This document shows, in pieces, positions 1 to 10,648 of a stretch of DNA of 64,000 nt. Origin of the DNA: Pontivivens marinum (GTDB taxonomy: Bacteria > Pseudomonadota > Alphaproteobacteria > Rhodobacterales > Rhodobacteraceae); the NCBI RefSeq assembly GCF_900231835.1, contig NZ_OCTN01000001.1:620001-684000 (forward strand), written 5' to 3'. Position 1 is the stretch's first letter. Each line of letters starts with the position of its first letter. A program made the translations under genes and the position numbers. Under the pieces are notes generated by a model. That model did no database searches. It worked only from the letters and a program-made list of their open reading frames with translations, and was not told the DNA's origin.

Positions 1-197
1 CCCTCTGGCAATGCGGCTAGGATACGATCGCGATAAGCCGCAGCATCCGCGCCGGTCACAACTGGCGGCACCAGATTGGGCATAATGATCGCCCGTCCAA
101 AGTCCCGTGCGCTTTCCGGCAATATGCCCTCTAGCATTGCGCCATCGCGCAGGTGCAGGTGCCAGTCATCGGGGCGGCGAAGGGTGATATGCATCAT
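1..197 (-). CDS. pyrC: Dihydroorotase, N-terminal part (cut by window edge)
   Basis: Only the first about 65 codons are in the window; the gene runs off the left edge. The N-terminus reads [20 protein letters not shown], the signature of class II (E. coli PyrC-type) dihydroorotase: the HLHLRDG stretch carries the two zinc-binding histidines of the HxH motif. The enzyme cyclises carbamoyl-aspartate to dihydroorotate in cytosolic pyrimidine synthesis. The start is the first of two adjacent ATGs; a GGAG-like ribosome site lies just upstream on this strand. It is divergent from the lipoprotein gene, so the roughly 115-base gap should hold both promoters. Identification is confident despite truncation. 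Confidence 0.93.
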   Translation of the reverse strand, partial: MMHITLRRPDDWHLHLRDGAMLEGILPESARDFGRAIIMPNLVPPVVTGADAAAYRDRILAALPE

Positions 198-314
198 GTT
201 CTCCAGTCGGTTCCGGATAACTAGCACTGCCCTATCCTGTCACGCAATCGTGCGTTCACTGGTAACTGGCATAGGTGCGACCTATGTGAAGTATTGTAGA
301 ACGGAGAGAAGAAC

Positions 315-566
315 ATGTTGCTGAAACTCACACCCCTGATCGCCGCTATGGCATTGAGCGCATGTGCAGAGGGCGAACGCCCGTTTGATCCTGCCGAATC
401 CGGACTTTTAAACCCAACGCCTGAATTGGGTTGCGTGCAGCTTGAGCTTTCGCTCGGGCTGCACGGCGACGAATGTGGCGTCCTGACACGGGGCGAGGCG
501 GCAATCCTGTCGCGCAAACAGGCAAATGGCCTGGATACCGATGATGATTTCGTTGTCAGCGATTGA
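315..566 (+). CDS. Small predicted lipoprotein
   Basis: An 83-residue protein with a hydrophobic leader and a clear lipobox (LSAC, cysteine near residue 17), so it should be exported and lipid-anchored. The mature part is acidic and contains one cysteine pair (CVQLELSLGLHGDECG) that could form a disulfide. The start ATG at 315 follows GGAGAGAAGAAC, a good ribosome site. I do not recognise a domain and give no function. It stands alone between divergent pyrC and fadH; a short hairpin with a T-run follows its stop. Confidence 0.75.
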   Translation: MLLKLTPLIAAMALSACAEGERPFDPAESGLLNPTPELGCVQLELSLGLHGDECGVLTRGEAAILSRKQANGLDTDDDFVVSD

Positions 567-573
567 CGCATCC

Positions 574-595
574 CGCCCTGCCGTGGCGTTTTTAT
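574..595 (+). terminator. Weak intrinsic terminator candidate
   Basis: A short GC stem (CGCC...GGCG) is followed directly by TTTTTATTT, eight bases after the stop of the small lipoprotein gene. The stem is only four to five pairs, so strength is doubtful. Confidence 0.4.
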
Positions 596-646
596 TTACA
601 GCACCTGACCTCCACGTAAAGTGATCGCAAAGCGAGCCGCACATAA

Positions 647-2701
<2,055 letters not shown>

Positions 2702-2719
2702 TTACCAAGTGGCGCGGGA

Positions 2720-3448
2720 TCAGTGCCGCGCCCTAACCGCCGTCATCAAATATTCCACATTACCGTCAGACCCCGTAATCGGGCTTTGCGTGGTGCCCTG
2801 CACCTGCCAGCCCTGATCGGCCAGAAACCCCTCAATCCGCGTGCGCGCCGCATCACGGGCAACGGGGTCGCTGACGATGCCACCCTTGCCAATATGGGCG
2901 CGGCCAACCTCGAATTGCGGCTTTACCAATGCGACCAAACGGGCACCCGGCTTGGCCAGTGCCAATGCGGGCGGCAGGGCTTTCTCCAGAGAAATAAAGC
3001 TGACATCCGTCACGATCCAATCCAGCGGCGGCAACAGATCGGCGGTGATATCCTTGGCATTCACGCCGTCCAGTCGCACCACGCGGGCATCGCCAGCAAC
3101 ATCCGGATGCAACTGGTCCCGACCCACATCCACGGCAAAAACCTGCGCCGCACCGCGTGCCAGCAGGACCTGCGTGAACCCACCGGTTGAGGCCCCAAGG
3201 TCGAGGCAAACGCCCTGCGGCACCAGCCCGAATTCATCCAGCGCATGGTCCAGCTTCAACGCCGCACGGCTAACCCACGGGATCGGATTGTGGGTCAGGG
3301 TGATGGCGGCATCCTCGGCCACCTTGACCGATGGTTTGGCCACCGACGCCCCGTTCACCTGCACAACGCCCGCCGCGATCAACTGCGCGGCCCGCGACCG
3401 GCTGGGCGCAAGGCCCTGCACCACCAGCGCCTGATCCAGCCGGATCAT
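2720..3448 (-). CDS. tlyA: TlyA-family rRNA 2'-O-methyltransferase / hemolysin-like
   Basis: A 242-residue protein with an N-terminal S4 RNA-binding domain (first about 60 residues, RLDQALVVQGLAPSRSRAAQ) and a Rossmann SAM-methyltransferase fold with the glycine motif CLDLGASTGGF near residue 83. TlyA enzymes 2'-O-methylate cytidines in 16S and/or 23S rRNA; some were first described as hemolysins. Start is ATG. In related genomes tlyA is often beside dxs; here the downstream side is convergent fadH and the upstream gene, four bases away, is the hydroxylase-like membrane protein, so it is probably co-transcribed with it. Confidence 0.88.
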   Translation of the reverse strand: MIRLDQALVVQGLAPSRSRAAQLIAAGVVQVNGASVAKPSVKVAEDAAITLTHNPIPWVSRAALKLDHALDEFGLVPQGVCLDLGASTGGFTQVLLARGAAQVFAVDVGRDQLHPDVAGDARVVRLDGVNAKDITADLLPPLDWIVTDVSFISLEKALPPALALAKPGARLVALVKPQFEVGRAHIGKGGIVSDPVARDAARTRIEGFLADQGWQVQGTTQSPITGSDGNVEYLMTAVRARH

Positions 3449-3451
3449 GAC

Positions 3452-4372
3452 CTATAGCCCCGGTTTACCGCGCAGGTTCGGGTTCGCCTCAACATGGCGG
3501 CGCTTGATATCCTCTGAGGTTTCACGACTGCCATCATGGCTCCATCCCGGCGGTTTCTGCACGTAGTTCCAACGGTCGCGCCAAGTGATGCCGCGCTGTG
3601 TCACATCGCGCAAAATACCCACATATTCGTGGAAGGCGACCCGGATCGGGTTAAAACTGCCCAAATTATGCACCAGGCCGTAATCCGGCTTCTCTTCCTC
3701 AGGCACAAAGGTTCCGAACATGCGGTCCCAGATGATCAGCGTGCCAGCGTAATTCGCATCCAGATATTGCGCATTGCGCCCGTGGTGGACGCGATGATGG
3801 GACGGGGTGTTAAAGATATACTCGATCGGGCGCGGCAGCTTGTCGATCACCTCGGTATGGATCCAGAACTGGTACACGAGGTTCAGCCCGCCCACGAACA
3901 ACACCATCAGCGGATGGAAGCCCATGAAAACCAACGGGATTTGCAGAATAAACATCCCCGTCAGCTCCCCCGTCCATGTTTGCCGCAGGGCCGTGGACAG
4001 GTTGTAATGCTGCGATGAGTGGTGGTTCACATGGCTGGCCCAAACCCAGCGTGACGTATGGCCGATGCGGTGCACGCAGTAATAGCGCAGGTCATCCAGA
4101 ACGAAGCATAGAAGAACGACGAACCATGCAGTGCCCAAATCGAACAGGCGGAAATTCCACACCCAAAAATAGACGTTATAGGCGATAAACCCCAGCAACA
4201 GTCCCGCAACGACACTGCCCGCGCCCATGATTAGGCTGGTTGCTGTATCTTTTGTTTCATATCGACCTGCGCCGTCACGCCAGCGAATATAGAAAATCTC
4301 AACAATCATCAGCAGAATAAAGACAGGTACGGCCAGCACAACAACATCGGGAAAGCTGGTTGCGTCATCCAT
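3452..4372 (-). CDS. Sterol desaturase / fatty acid hydroxylase family membrane protein
   Basis: A 306-residue integral membrane protein with about four hydrophobic segments and the histidine clusters of the di-iron fatty acid hydroxylase superfamily: HRIGH (101-105), HVNHH (114-118), and a distal HHRVHHG. These residues bind the di-iron centre that hydroxylates or desaturates lipid tails. The substrate cannot be read from sequence. I chose the ATG at 4372 because it overlaps the stop of the preceding gene by eight bases; longer readings lack a plausible start context. Followed at four bases by tlyA. Confidence 0.85.
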   Translation of the reverse strand: MDDATSFPDVVVLAVPVFILLMIVEIFYIRWRDGAGRYETKDTATSLIMGAGSVVAGLLLGFIAYNVYFWVWNFRLFDLGTAWFVVLLCFVLDDLRYYCVHRIGHTSRWVWASHVNHHSSQHYNLSTALRQTWTGELTGMFILQIPLVFMGFHPLMVLFVGGLNLVYQFWIHTEVIDKLPRPIEYIFNTPSHHRVHHGRNAQYLDANYAGTLIIWDRMFGTFVPEEEKPDYGLVHNLGSFNPIRVAFHEYVGILRDVTQRGITWRDRWNYVQKPPGWSHDGSRETSEDIKRRHVEANPNLRGKPGL

Positions 4373-4790
4373 GGGAAACCTCCTGCGGCAGATAGGGGGC
4401 GAGTTGCGCGTGCCATTCGGGCAGCTCACGTCGGGTTAGCGGGATGCGTGCGGTGGGGCAGTCAAAGGCGTTGAACTGCACGATCAGCGTGTTACCCCGC
4501 GCCTTTACCGACCGCAGCGAACCCGCCGTAAGGGTGCGCGAAACCGTGTCCGCGCCAAAGCTCCAGATCAGGCCCAGCGCGTCATTCGGCAGGTGGATCA
4601 GCGCAGCGGTTCCGCCCGTGTTTACCATCGTTTTCAGCGGCTTATTATGGGGCCAATCGGCATGCCATGCGTCCCGAATATCTTCATCCTGCGACAGGGA
4701 TGCGGCCTGCGATCCACCGGTAAAATGGACCAGCATGACAATGCCTGTGATACCGAAAACGACCAACAGGCCGAGGAGCTGTAGCGTCAT
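4365..4790 (-). CDS. Uncharacterised single-pass membrane protein
   Basis: A 141-residue protein starting at an ATG preceded by AAGGGA seven bases away (an upstream in-frame start is less well placed). It has one strong N-terminal membrane segment (LQLLGLLVVFGITGIVMLV) and a soluble remainder with no motif I recognise. Its end overlaps the start of the hydroxylase-like gene by eight bases, so the two are translated together and may act together at the membrane. Function unknown. Confidence 0.7.
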   Translation of the reverse strand: MTLQLLGLLVVFGITGIVMLVHFTGGSQAASLSQDEDIRDAWHADWPHNKPLKTMVNTGGTAALIHLPNDALGLIWSFGADTVSRTLTAGSLRSVKARGNTLIVQFNAFDCPTARIPLTRRELPEWHAQLAPYLPQEVSHG

Positions 4791-4931
4791 GATGGGCGTC
4801 CCTTCGACCATATTTGGCAATGCTTTCGGCGGCCGCTCAACCCTATCCTTACGTCACGTGCCTGCCGTTAGGGCAGCGTTGATCGGCCCTGCGGCGCGGC
4901 GCATCATTCCCCAAAACCGGAGGAAACAGCA

Positions 4932-5384
4932 ATGAACCCCTATGAGATGATCCGCGCGCATCTAGGCCAATCCATCCCCTTTGCCGCCCATTCAGGTGTG
5001 CAGATTGTGACGGTTGGCGATGGCATATCCGAGGCTGTTTTGCCTGCAACGCCAGAGACTTGCAATCATATCGGCACGCCCCATGCGGGGGCTGTGTTTA
5101 CTCTGGGTGAAACGGCCAGCGGTGCCGCATTGGCCGGCGCGCTGGCCCCCGTGATCCTGCAATCGCGCCCCGTCGCGGCCGAGGCAAAAATAACCTATCT
5201 GGCATTGGCCAAGGGCGATCTGACAGCGCGGGCGCGGACCTCGATCCCCGGGGCTCAGGCTATGGCCACCCTCCAATCCGAGGGGCGCGTGAAGTTCGAT
5301 GTGATCGTCGATATCACCGATGAAACCGGCACCAAGGTGAACGAGATGACCGTCGCGTGGCACGTCAAACCGGCCAAAGGTTAA
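4932..5384 (+). CDS. PaaI/DUF4442-type hotdog thioesterase
   Basis: A 150-residue protein that fits the single-domain hotdog fold: N-terminal helix, then HIGTPHAGAVFTLGETASG, the region where PaaI-like acyl-CoA thioesterases keep the catalytic Asn/Asp and glycine turn, and a beta-rich C-terminus ending VNEMTVAWHVK. Such enzymes hydrolyse acyl-CoA thioesters in the cytosol. The usual catalytic residue is not certain here, so DUF4442-like non-canonical activity is possible. Start ATG after CCGGAGGAAACAGCA. Monocistronic; divergent from the membrane protein pair. Confidence 0.8.
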   Translation: MNPYEMIRAHLGQSIPFAAHSGVQIVTVGDGISEAVLPATPETCNHIGTPHAGAVFTLGETASGAALAGALAPVILQSRPVAAEAKITYLALAKGDLTARARTSIPGAQAMATLQSEGRVKFDVIVDITDETGTKVNEMTVAWHVKPAKG

Positions 5385-5474
5385 CGCGATAATCCGGCGG
5401 CTGCTATGTGGCTGCTATCGGGCTGCGCTATGGCTGGCAAAATCATGGCCGACCCGATTTGGTTAACGGACCGC

Positions 5475-5514
5475 TTGTTGCATTGCGCGCATTGATCTCA
5501 ACCCTTTGTTGCAT
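5475..5514 (+). repeat. Direct repeat TTGTTGCAT upstream of the LysR gene
   Basis: TTGTTGCAT occurs at 5475-5483 and again at 5506-5514, 31 bp apart, about three helical turns, immediately before the LysR start. Such phased repeats suit an autoregulatory binding site, but this is inference. Confidence 0.45.
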
Positions 5515-5526
5515 CAGCATTGGGGG

Positions 5527-6426
5527 ATGCAAAACCTTGACCCCAAACATACCACCTGTTTTCTGACCGCGGTTCAGGCCGGAACAGTGCGCGCCGCGGC
5601 GGAGCAGCTGGGCATTGAGCCATCCACCGTCAGCCGCAATCTGTCCGCATTGGAAACAGCAATGGCTGTGCCCCTGCTGGAACGGGGCCGCACCGGTGTT
5701 CGCCCGACCGAGGCAGGCACATTGCTGATCGCGTTTTTACGCCAGCAGGAGGGCGCGCTGGACCTGCTGCAATCCGAATTCGACGCCCTGCGCAATATGA
5801 AGCGTGGCAAAGTGACCATCGCCGTGGGTGAGGGATTTGTCGGCGATCTGTTCGACAGCGCGTTGAACAGTTTCGCCCAGCAATATCCCGACATCACGCT
5901 GGCGCTGACCGTGGGTTCGACCGAGCATGTTGTGGATCAGGTTACCTCCGAACGCGCCCATCTGGGGTTGGCCTATAATGTCGCGCGCGATCCGCAAATT
6001 CGGGTTGAAACGGCCAAGACGCAGCCCCTCGTCGCCTTGGTTCGTAAGGGTGGGCGGTTTGATGATACCGCGCTGGACCTGACCATGCTGGCCAAGATGC
6101 CCTGCGCGATTCCGCCCAAAAGCTTTGGCATCGGCGCGATGATTACCGCGGTTGAGGCAAAGCACAGCGTTCGTTTGCGCGCCGTGGTGGAGACGGGAGC
6201 GATCTCCGCGCTGAAGGCATTTGTGCGCAACGATATGGGCTACACCATCCTGCCCCGCTTTGTGGTCGAGGGCGAGCTGTCCGACGGTATCCTGTCGGCG
6301 CATCCCATTTCCTCCAGCGGGTTTGCCGAGGGAGTTTCGTCCTTGGTGCGGCGTGAGGGGCGCAAGCTGCCACAGGCGGCCAATTTGGTTTTGAAGCATT
6401 TGCGGCGGATGTCTGCCTTTCGCTAA
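5527..6426 (+). CDS. LysR-type transcriptional regulator
   Basis: A 299-residue LysR-family activator: winged helix-turn-helix in residues about 10-65 (AVQAGTVRAAAEQLGIEPST), linker helix, then a periplasmic-binding-like inducer domain. I place the start at the ATG at 5527; TTG codons 7 codons upstream are possible and no start has a clear ribosome site. It lies directly before and in the same direction as the four metabolic genes that follow, with a 102-base gap holding an inverted repeat of LysR-operator shape. It is the likely regulator of that set, responding to a pathway metabolite. Confidence 0.9.
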   Translation: MQNLDPKHTTCFLTAVQAGTVRAAAEQLGIEPSTVSRNLSALETAMAVPLLERGRTGVRPTEAGTLLIAFLRQQEGALDLLQSEFDALRNMKRGKVTIAVGEGFVGDLFDSALNSFAQQYPDITLALTVGSTEHVVDQVTSERAHLGLAYNVARDPQIRVETAKTQPLVALVRKGGRFDDTALDLTMLAKMPCAIPPKSFGIGAMITAVEAKHSVRLRAVVETGAISALKAFVRNDMGYTILPRFVVEGELSDGILSAHPISSSGFAEGVSSLVRREGRKLPQAANLVLKHLRRMSAFR

Positions 6427-6428
6427 GC

Positions 6429-6445
6429 GTTGCGTTCAGCGCAAC
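6429..6445 (+). promoter_or_regulatory. Candidate LysR operator (T-N11-A inverted repeat)
   Basis: GTTGCG-TTCAG-CGCAAC is a perfect 6-bp inverted repeat with 5-bp spacing and contains T-N11-A, the consensus shape of LysR-type sites. It begins two bases after the LysR stop and about 85 bases before the next gene. A second short inverted repeat (ATCCTG...CAGGAT) lies at 6491-6509. Confidence 0.55.
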
Positions 6446-6528
6446 AAAATAGTCGATTTCGCAGCATTCTTCGCCCCGAAAAACCGGCCTATCCTGCTTG
6501 AAACAGGATCAGCGGTGGGAGTGTCAGC

Positions 6529-7398
6529 GTGAAAATCGGACTTATCGGATGTGGGAATATGGGCGGCGGTATGGCGGCGCAATTGCTGGCCAATGGCCGC
6601 GATTTAACATGCTATGACCCTGATCCCGCGACACAGGCCAGAATGCAAACGCTGGGTGCGACTGTCGTGAAAACCCCTGCTGAGCTGGCGCGCGCGGTTC
6701 AGGTGCTGATCCTGTCCCTGCCCAAGGCCGCGATTGTCACCGCCGTCATGGAGCAGATTGCGAGCGACTTTCAGGGCGGCGCGATTGTGCTGGATACCTC
6801 GACCTCGGAACCCGCAACCTCGCAGGCGATGGCGGCGACCGGGCAGCAGCACGGGTTCGCCTTTGTCGATGGTCCGGTCAGCGGCGGACCGGCGGCGGCG
6901 AATGCGGGGACGATGACCATGTTGCTGGGCGGTGATGCGCAGGCCATCGAACAGCTGCGCCCTGTGCTGGACATCATCACGGCCAAAACGGTGATCGTGG
7001 GCGGTTCGGGGGCAGGTCACGCGGCCAAGATTGCGAACAACATGCTGTGCGCCGCCAACCTCATTCTGGTGGGTGAGGCGGTCCGGCTGGGTCAGGCCGC
7101 AGGCGTTGACCCCGAGGATTTGCTGGAGGGCATCAATGCAGGGTCGGGCCGTAGTGGGGTGAGTGAGGTGAACTTCCCCAAATGGGTGCTGAACGGCGGG
7201 TTCGATTCCGGATTCACCATGGGGCTGATGCGCAAGGATGTCGGGCTGGCGCTGGATCTGGCCAAGGGGTCCGGCGTGGATGTTAGCGGCTTTGCCAGCA
7301 TCGCGGATATCTGGCTGAACAGGTCCGGCAACATCCCCGATACCGCTGATTTCAACGAGATTGTAAAACACACCGGCGTGGAGAGTGACGATGTCTGA
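6529..7398 (+). CDS. 3-hydroxyisobutyrate dehydrogenase-family NAD(P) oxidoreductase
   Basis: A 289-residue beta-hydroxyacid dehydrogenase. The Rossmann motif GLIGCGNMGGGMA occupies residues 4-16, the substrate motif DGPVSGG residues 114-120, and the catalytic lysine with its asparagine are in KIANN (K167, N171). Members oxidise 3-hydroxy acids to semialdehydes (3-hydroxyisobutyrate, tartronate semialdehyde, threonate, sulfolactaldehyde and others); the substrate is not decided by these motifs. Start is GTG with GGGAG nine bases upstream. Its stop overlaps the start of the aldehyde dehydrogenase by eight bases (ATGTCTGA), implying that the semialdehyde made here may be passed to that enzyme. 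Confidence 0.88.
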   Translation: MKIGLIGCGNMGGGMAAQLLANGRDLTCYDPDPATQARMQTLGATVVKTPAELARAVQVLILSLPKAAIVTAVMEQIASDFQGGAIVLDTSTSEPATSQAMAATGQQHGFAFVDGPVSGGPAAANAGTMTMLLGGDAQAIEQLRPVLDIITAKTVIVGGSGAGHAAKIANNMLCAANLILVGEAVRLGQAAGVDPEDLLEGINAGSGRSGVSEVNFPKWVLNGGFDSGFTMGLMRKDVGLALDLAKGSGVDVSGFASIADIWLNRSGNIPDTADFNEIVKHTGVESDDV

Positions 7399-8899
7399 TC
7401 ACAAGCAAAAACTGCTGACAGCAATGGCGGCGCTAGGGCTTGGCGCGCAACCGCAAAGCTGGATTGACGGTGCGCTGGTCGATGGGACGGGCGATGCCAT
7501 CACGTTGGTTGATCCCTATACCGAGGAGGAGCTGTTCAGCTATCCCGATGCCGGTGCCCCCCTCGCCATTGCCGCATGTGAGGCATCCCAGCGCGCGCAG
7601 CGTGGTTGGGCCAAGGGGATATCCGCCGCCGCGCGCGGGCAGGTCATGCAGGATATTTCCCGCGCGGTTCTGTCCCATGTGGAGGATCTGGCAACGGTTG
7701 AGGCGATTGTCGCAGGCAAGCCGATCCGCGACTGCCGGATCGAGGTCGCGAAAGTGGCCGAGATGTTCGCCTATTATGGCGGCTGGGCTGACAAGCTGCA
7801 TGGTGAGGTGATCCCCGTTCCGTCGGGCCATCTGAACTACACAATGCGTGAACCGCTGGGCGTGGTATTTCAGATCACGCCGTGGAACGCCCCCGTCTTT
7901 ACCGGCGGCTGGCAGATCGCGCCGGCCATCGCGACGGGCAATGGTGTGGTGATCAAGCCGAGCGAGCTGACGCCGCTGACCACCGTTGCCTTGGTCAAAC
8001 TGGCGGAGGAGGCCGGACTGCCCCGTGGCTTGGTCAATGTTCTATGCGGGTTGGGCCCAACCACCGGCCAGACCGCAACCCAGCATCCGGCAGTGCGCAA
8101 GGTGATCTTTGTCGGGTCGCCCGAAACCGGACGCCATGTCGCCACGGCTGCGGCGGCGGCGCTAAAGCCTGCGGTGCTGGAGCTGGGCGGAAAATCAGCG
8201 AATATCGTCTTCGGGGATGCCAATCTGGAACATGCCTGTCTGGGCGCGCAGGCGGCGATCTTTTCCGGCGCGGGGCAAAGCTGCGTCGCGGGGTCGCGAT
8301 TGCTGGTGCATAAATCGGTCTATGATGAGTTGATCGAAATGCTGGCCACCGGCATGAACAATATCAAGCTGGGTGATCCGCTGGACGAGGCAACGGAAAT
8401 CGGCCCGATGAGCAATGCGCGTCAGTTTACCCACGTGAACACCATGATCGGACAGGCACAAAGCGACGGGGCATCCGTGCTGTCGCGCGATGACCGCCCG
8501 ACGCAGGGCTATTTCGTGCCGCCAACCGTGCTGCGCAATCTGTCCAATTCAGCCACTGCCGCCCAGACCGAGATTTTCGGACCGGTTGTTGCCGCAATCC
8601 CGTTCGAGGATGAGGCACAGGCAATCGCGCTGGCCAACGATACGCAATTCGGGCTGGCCGGTGCGGTCTGGACAGCCGATGTCGGACGTGCCCATCGTAT
8701 GGCAGACGCGGTGCGGGCGGGGACATTCTGGATCAACAGTTACAAGGCGATCCACGTCTCGTCCCCCTTTGGCGGGTCGTTGAATTCAGGCTTTGGCCGG
8801 TCCAGCGGCATGGACGGGTTAATGGAATATACATCGGCCAAGAGTGTCTGGCTGGACAGCGCGCCAACGCCGCGCATCGCATTCGGATATGTATCCTGA
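7391..8899 (+). CDS. NAD(P)-dependent aldehyde dehydrogenase
   Basis: A 502-residue enzyme of the ALDH superfamily. Visible active-site residues are the oxyanion asparagine in PWN (166), the lysine of IKPSE (189), the general base in LELGGKS (E264) and the nucleophile in GAGQSC (C298). The family oxidises aldehydes to acids with NAD(P). Length is normal. The ATG at 7391 overlaps the preceding gene; an in-frame GTG two codons earlier is less likely. Context suggests oxidation of the semialdehyde made by the neighbouring dehydrogenase. No CoA-dependent signature was noted, so a free acid product is expected. The exact substrate is unknown. Confidence 0.9.
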   Translation: MSDHKQKLLTAMAALGLGAQPQSWIDGALVDGTGDAITLVDPYTEEELFSYPDAGAPLAIAACEASQRAQRGWAKGISAAARGQVMQDISRAVLSHVEDLATVEAIVAGKPIRDCRIEVAKVAEMFAYYGGWADKLHGEVIPVPSGHLNYTMREPLGVVFQITPWNAPVFTGGWQIAPAIATGNGVVIKPSELTPLTTVALVKLAEEAGLPRGLVNVLCGLGPTTGQTATQHPAVRKVIFVGSPETGRHVATAAAAALKPAVLELGGKSANIVFGDANLEHACLGAQAAIFSGAGQSCVAGSRLLVHKSVYDELIEMLATGMNNIKLGDPLDEATEIGPMSNARQFTHVNTMIGQAQSDGASVLSRDDRPTQGYFVPPTVLRNLSNSATAAQTEIFGPVVAAIPFEDEAQAIALANDTQFGLAGAVWTADVGRAHRMADAVRAGTFWINSYKAIHVSSPFGGSLNSGFGRSSGMDGLMEYTSAKSVWLDSAPTPRIAFGYVS

Positions 8900-8908
8900 G
8901 GGGGCCAA

Positions 8909-9640
8909 ATGAAGCTGGTTGATGATGTACAGGCGATGCTGGAGACCTCGCCGGATTTGGCAACGGTGCTCGACCTTGGCCCCTTTGCGGATTTCGCGCA
9001 GCTGGCCGGTGCGATCTTTGCCAATCTGTGCAGCAATCCGGCCATCGGGCGGCTGGTGCGCGATGTCTATGCCGCCGATCCTGATCTGGTTGCCATGTCG
9101 TGCCATGACATAGCGGAGGCCGCCCGCCGGAACTTCGAACCGGGCGGCGCGCCCACCGCGTTGCTGTTCGCACGGGGTGTGCAGGCCGTTATGGGGCATC
9201 GCGTGGCGCATCGGCTATGGGTGCAAGGGGATACCAACATGGCCCTCGCGGCCAAGGCGGCATTCGGGCGGGCCTTTTCCACCGATATGCACCCCGCTGC
9301 ACAGCTCGGAGCCGGTTTTTGGCTGGATCACGGGCTGGGCTTTGTATTGGGCGAAACCGCGATCATCGAGGATGATGTCTCCATCTGGCACAACGTCACT
9401 CTGGGCAGCACGTTGACCGATAGCGGGCCACGGCGGCACCCGCATATCAGGCGCGGCGCGGTGATCGGCGCAGGGGCTATCCTGTTGGGCGGCATCACCA
9501 TCGGCGCGGGGGCGAATGTCGCCGCAGGGGCCATCGTGGTGCAGGACATTCCCGACAACGCATTGGCCATCGGTGCCAAGGCAACGCTGCGCGGACAGGC
9601 TCAGGTTTCATACGCTCCGCAGGATGGAGGCACCGCATGA
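8909..9640 (+). CDS. cysE: Serine O-acetyltransferase (CysE-like)
   Basis: A 243-residue protein with the CysE helical N-terminus and a left-handed beta-helix of hexapeptide repeats from about residue 125. Catalytic residues of the family are kept in DMHPAAQLG and [12 protein letters not shown] (D126, H128, D140, H141). The reaction would be acetyl-CoA plus L-serine to O-acetylserine, the first step of cysteine synthesis. Being inside a LysR-dehydrogenase operon rather than beside cysK is unusual; it may instead acetylate a related hydroxylated compound. Start ATG after AGGGGGCC, nine bases after the ALDH stop. Family call is firm, the physiological substrate is not. Confidence 0.85.
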   Translation: MKLVDDVQAMLETSPDLATVLDLGPFADFAQLAGAIFANLCSNPAIGRLVRDVYAADPDLVAMSCHDIAEAARRNFEPGGAPTALLFARGVQAVMGHRVAHRLWVQGDTNMALAAKAAFGRAFSTDMHPAAQLGAGFWLDHGLGFVLGETAIIEDDVSIWHNVTLGSTLTDSGPRRHPHIRRGAVIGAGAILLGGITIGAGANVAAGAIVVQDIPDNALAIGAKATLRGQAQVSYAPQDGGTA

Positions 9641-10518
9641 ACGCGTCCTTTGGTATCGACCACCCGTTGCTGGCCACTCATGACATCGATGCCCTACGCG
9701 CCCGGCTAATCGCGCTGGGGTTCAACATGACCGCCGTGGGAAAGCATCCGTGGGGCACCAGCACCAGCCTCGCCATGTTCAACGGCTGCTTGATCGAGAT
9801 TATGGGCATCTCTGACGATACCTTGTTGGATCAGGTTCCCGCAGGTGATTTCCGGTTTGGTCGGCATGTTTATGACCATCTGCAACAGCGTGAGGGCGTC
9901 GCATTGTCCGCGCTGCACAGCACCGGCTCTGCCGTGGATGCCGCGCGGGCGCAGGATGTAGGCTTTACCATTGCGGGTCATCTGGAATTTGGCCGTGACG
10001 TTACCCTGCCCGATGGCAGTACAGGCCGCACGAAAACCACGCTGGCGCTAATGCCTGACGCTGAATTCCCTCGCCTGTCCCTGTTTCTGTGCCAACAGCA
10101 TCGGCCCGAGCTGATCTACGTGCCCGAATGGCTACAGCACCCTAACCAAGTCACCGGCATTTGCGGCGTGACCATTTTGGCCGACGACGACACCCACGAT
10201 GCATTGCGCAAACGGTTCAGCGGCCTGTATGGCGAGGCGAACGAATTGCAGGGAGGATTCCAGTTTCAAACCGCAAACGGCGTGTTGCGCGTACTAAATG
10301 ACGGCGGGTTCGAAACCCAGATCGGCCCTATACCTGACGCCCTGCACGACGAGCACCAACCCTGCATCGCCGCTATGGACCTAGCGATGCCCGATCCGGC
10401 GCAGATGTATCGGTTTCTACAGCAATCCGGCCTAGCGTTTACGCCCTGCGACGGCGGCTATGCCCTGACCCAGCCGGAGTTAACCGCGAATACAATATTA
10501 CGGTTTTTGATGGTGTAA
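9637..10518 (+). CDS. VOC/glyoxalase-like domain protein
   Basis: A 293-residue protein starting in an ATGA overlap with the acetyltransferase gene. The N-terminal half begins [20 protein letters not shown] and contains HPWGTS, the pattern of the glyoxalase-like (Glyoxalase_3) domain of the vicinal oxygen chelate superfamily; the C-terminal half has a second, more divergent VOC-like region. Members bind a metal and act as lyases, isomerases or dioxygenases, and some only bind ligands. The tight coupling marks it as the last member of the LysR-linked operon. Specific reaction unknown. Confidence 0.75.
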   Translation: MNASFGIDHPLLATHDIDALRARLIALGFNMTAVGKHPWGTSTSLAMFNGCLIEIMGISDDTLLDQVPAGDFRFGRHVYDHLQQREGVALSALHSTGSAVDAARAQDVGFTIAGHLEFGRDVTLPDGSTGRTKTTLALMPDAEFPRLSLFLCQQHRPELIYVPEWLQHPNQVTGICGVTILADDDTHDALRKRFSGLYGEANELQGGFQFQTANGVLRVLNDGGFETQIGPIPDALHDEHQPCIAAMDLAMPDPAQMYRFLQQSGLAFTPCDGGYALTQPELTANTILRFLMV

Positions 10519-10527
10519 GACGTGAAT

Positions 10528-10613
10528 TGGTGCCCGCTGCCGGACTCGAACCGGCACGGCCTATGGCCGGGAGATTTTAAGTCTCATGTGTCTACCAATT
10601 CCACCAAGCGGGC
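10528..10613 (-). tRNA. tRNA-Leu (anticodon TAA)
   Basis: On the minus strand an 86-base cloverleaf begins GCCCGCTTGGTGGAATTGG and ends with an encoded CCA. The acceptor arm GCCCGCT pairs with AGCGGGC; the anticodon loop is CTTAAAA (TAA, reading UUA); the long variable arm of a class II tRNA and the T arm GGTTCGAGTCC are present. Ten bases after the VOC gene stop, convergent. Confidence 0.97.
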
Positions 10614-10648
10614 AGGCATGGATTGTGTGCCGTGCCTGCGCGCCAGCG

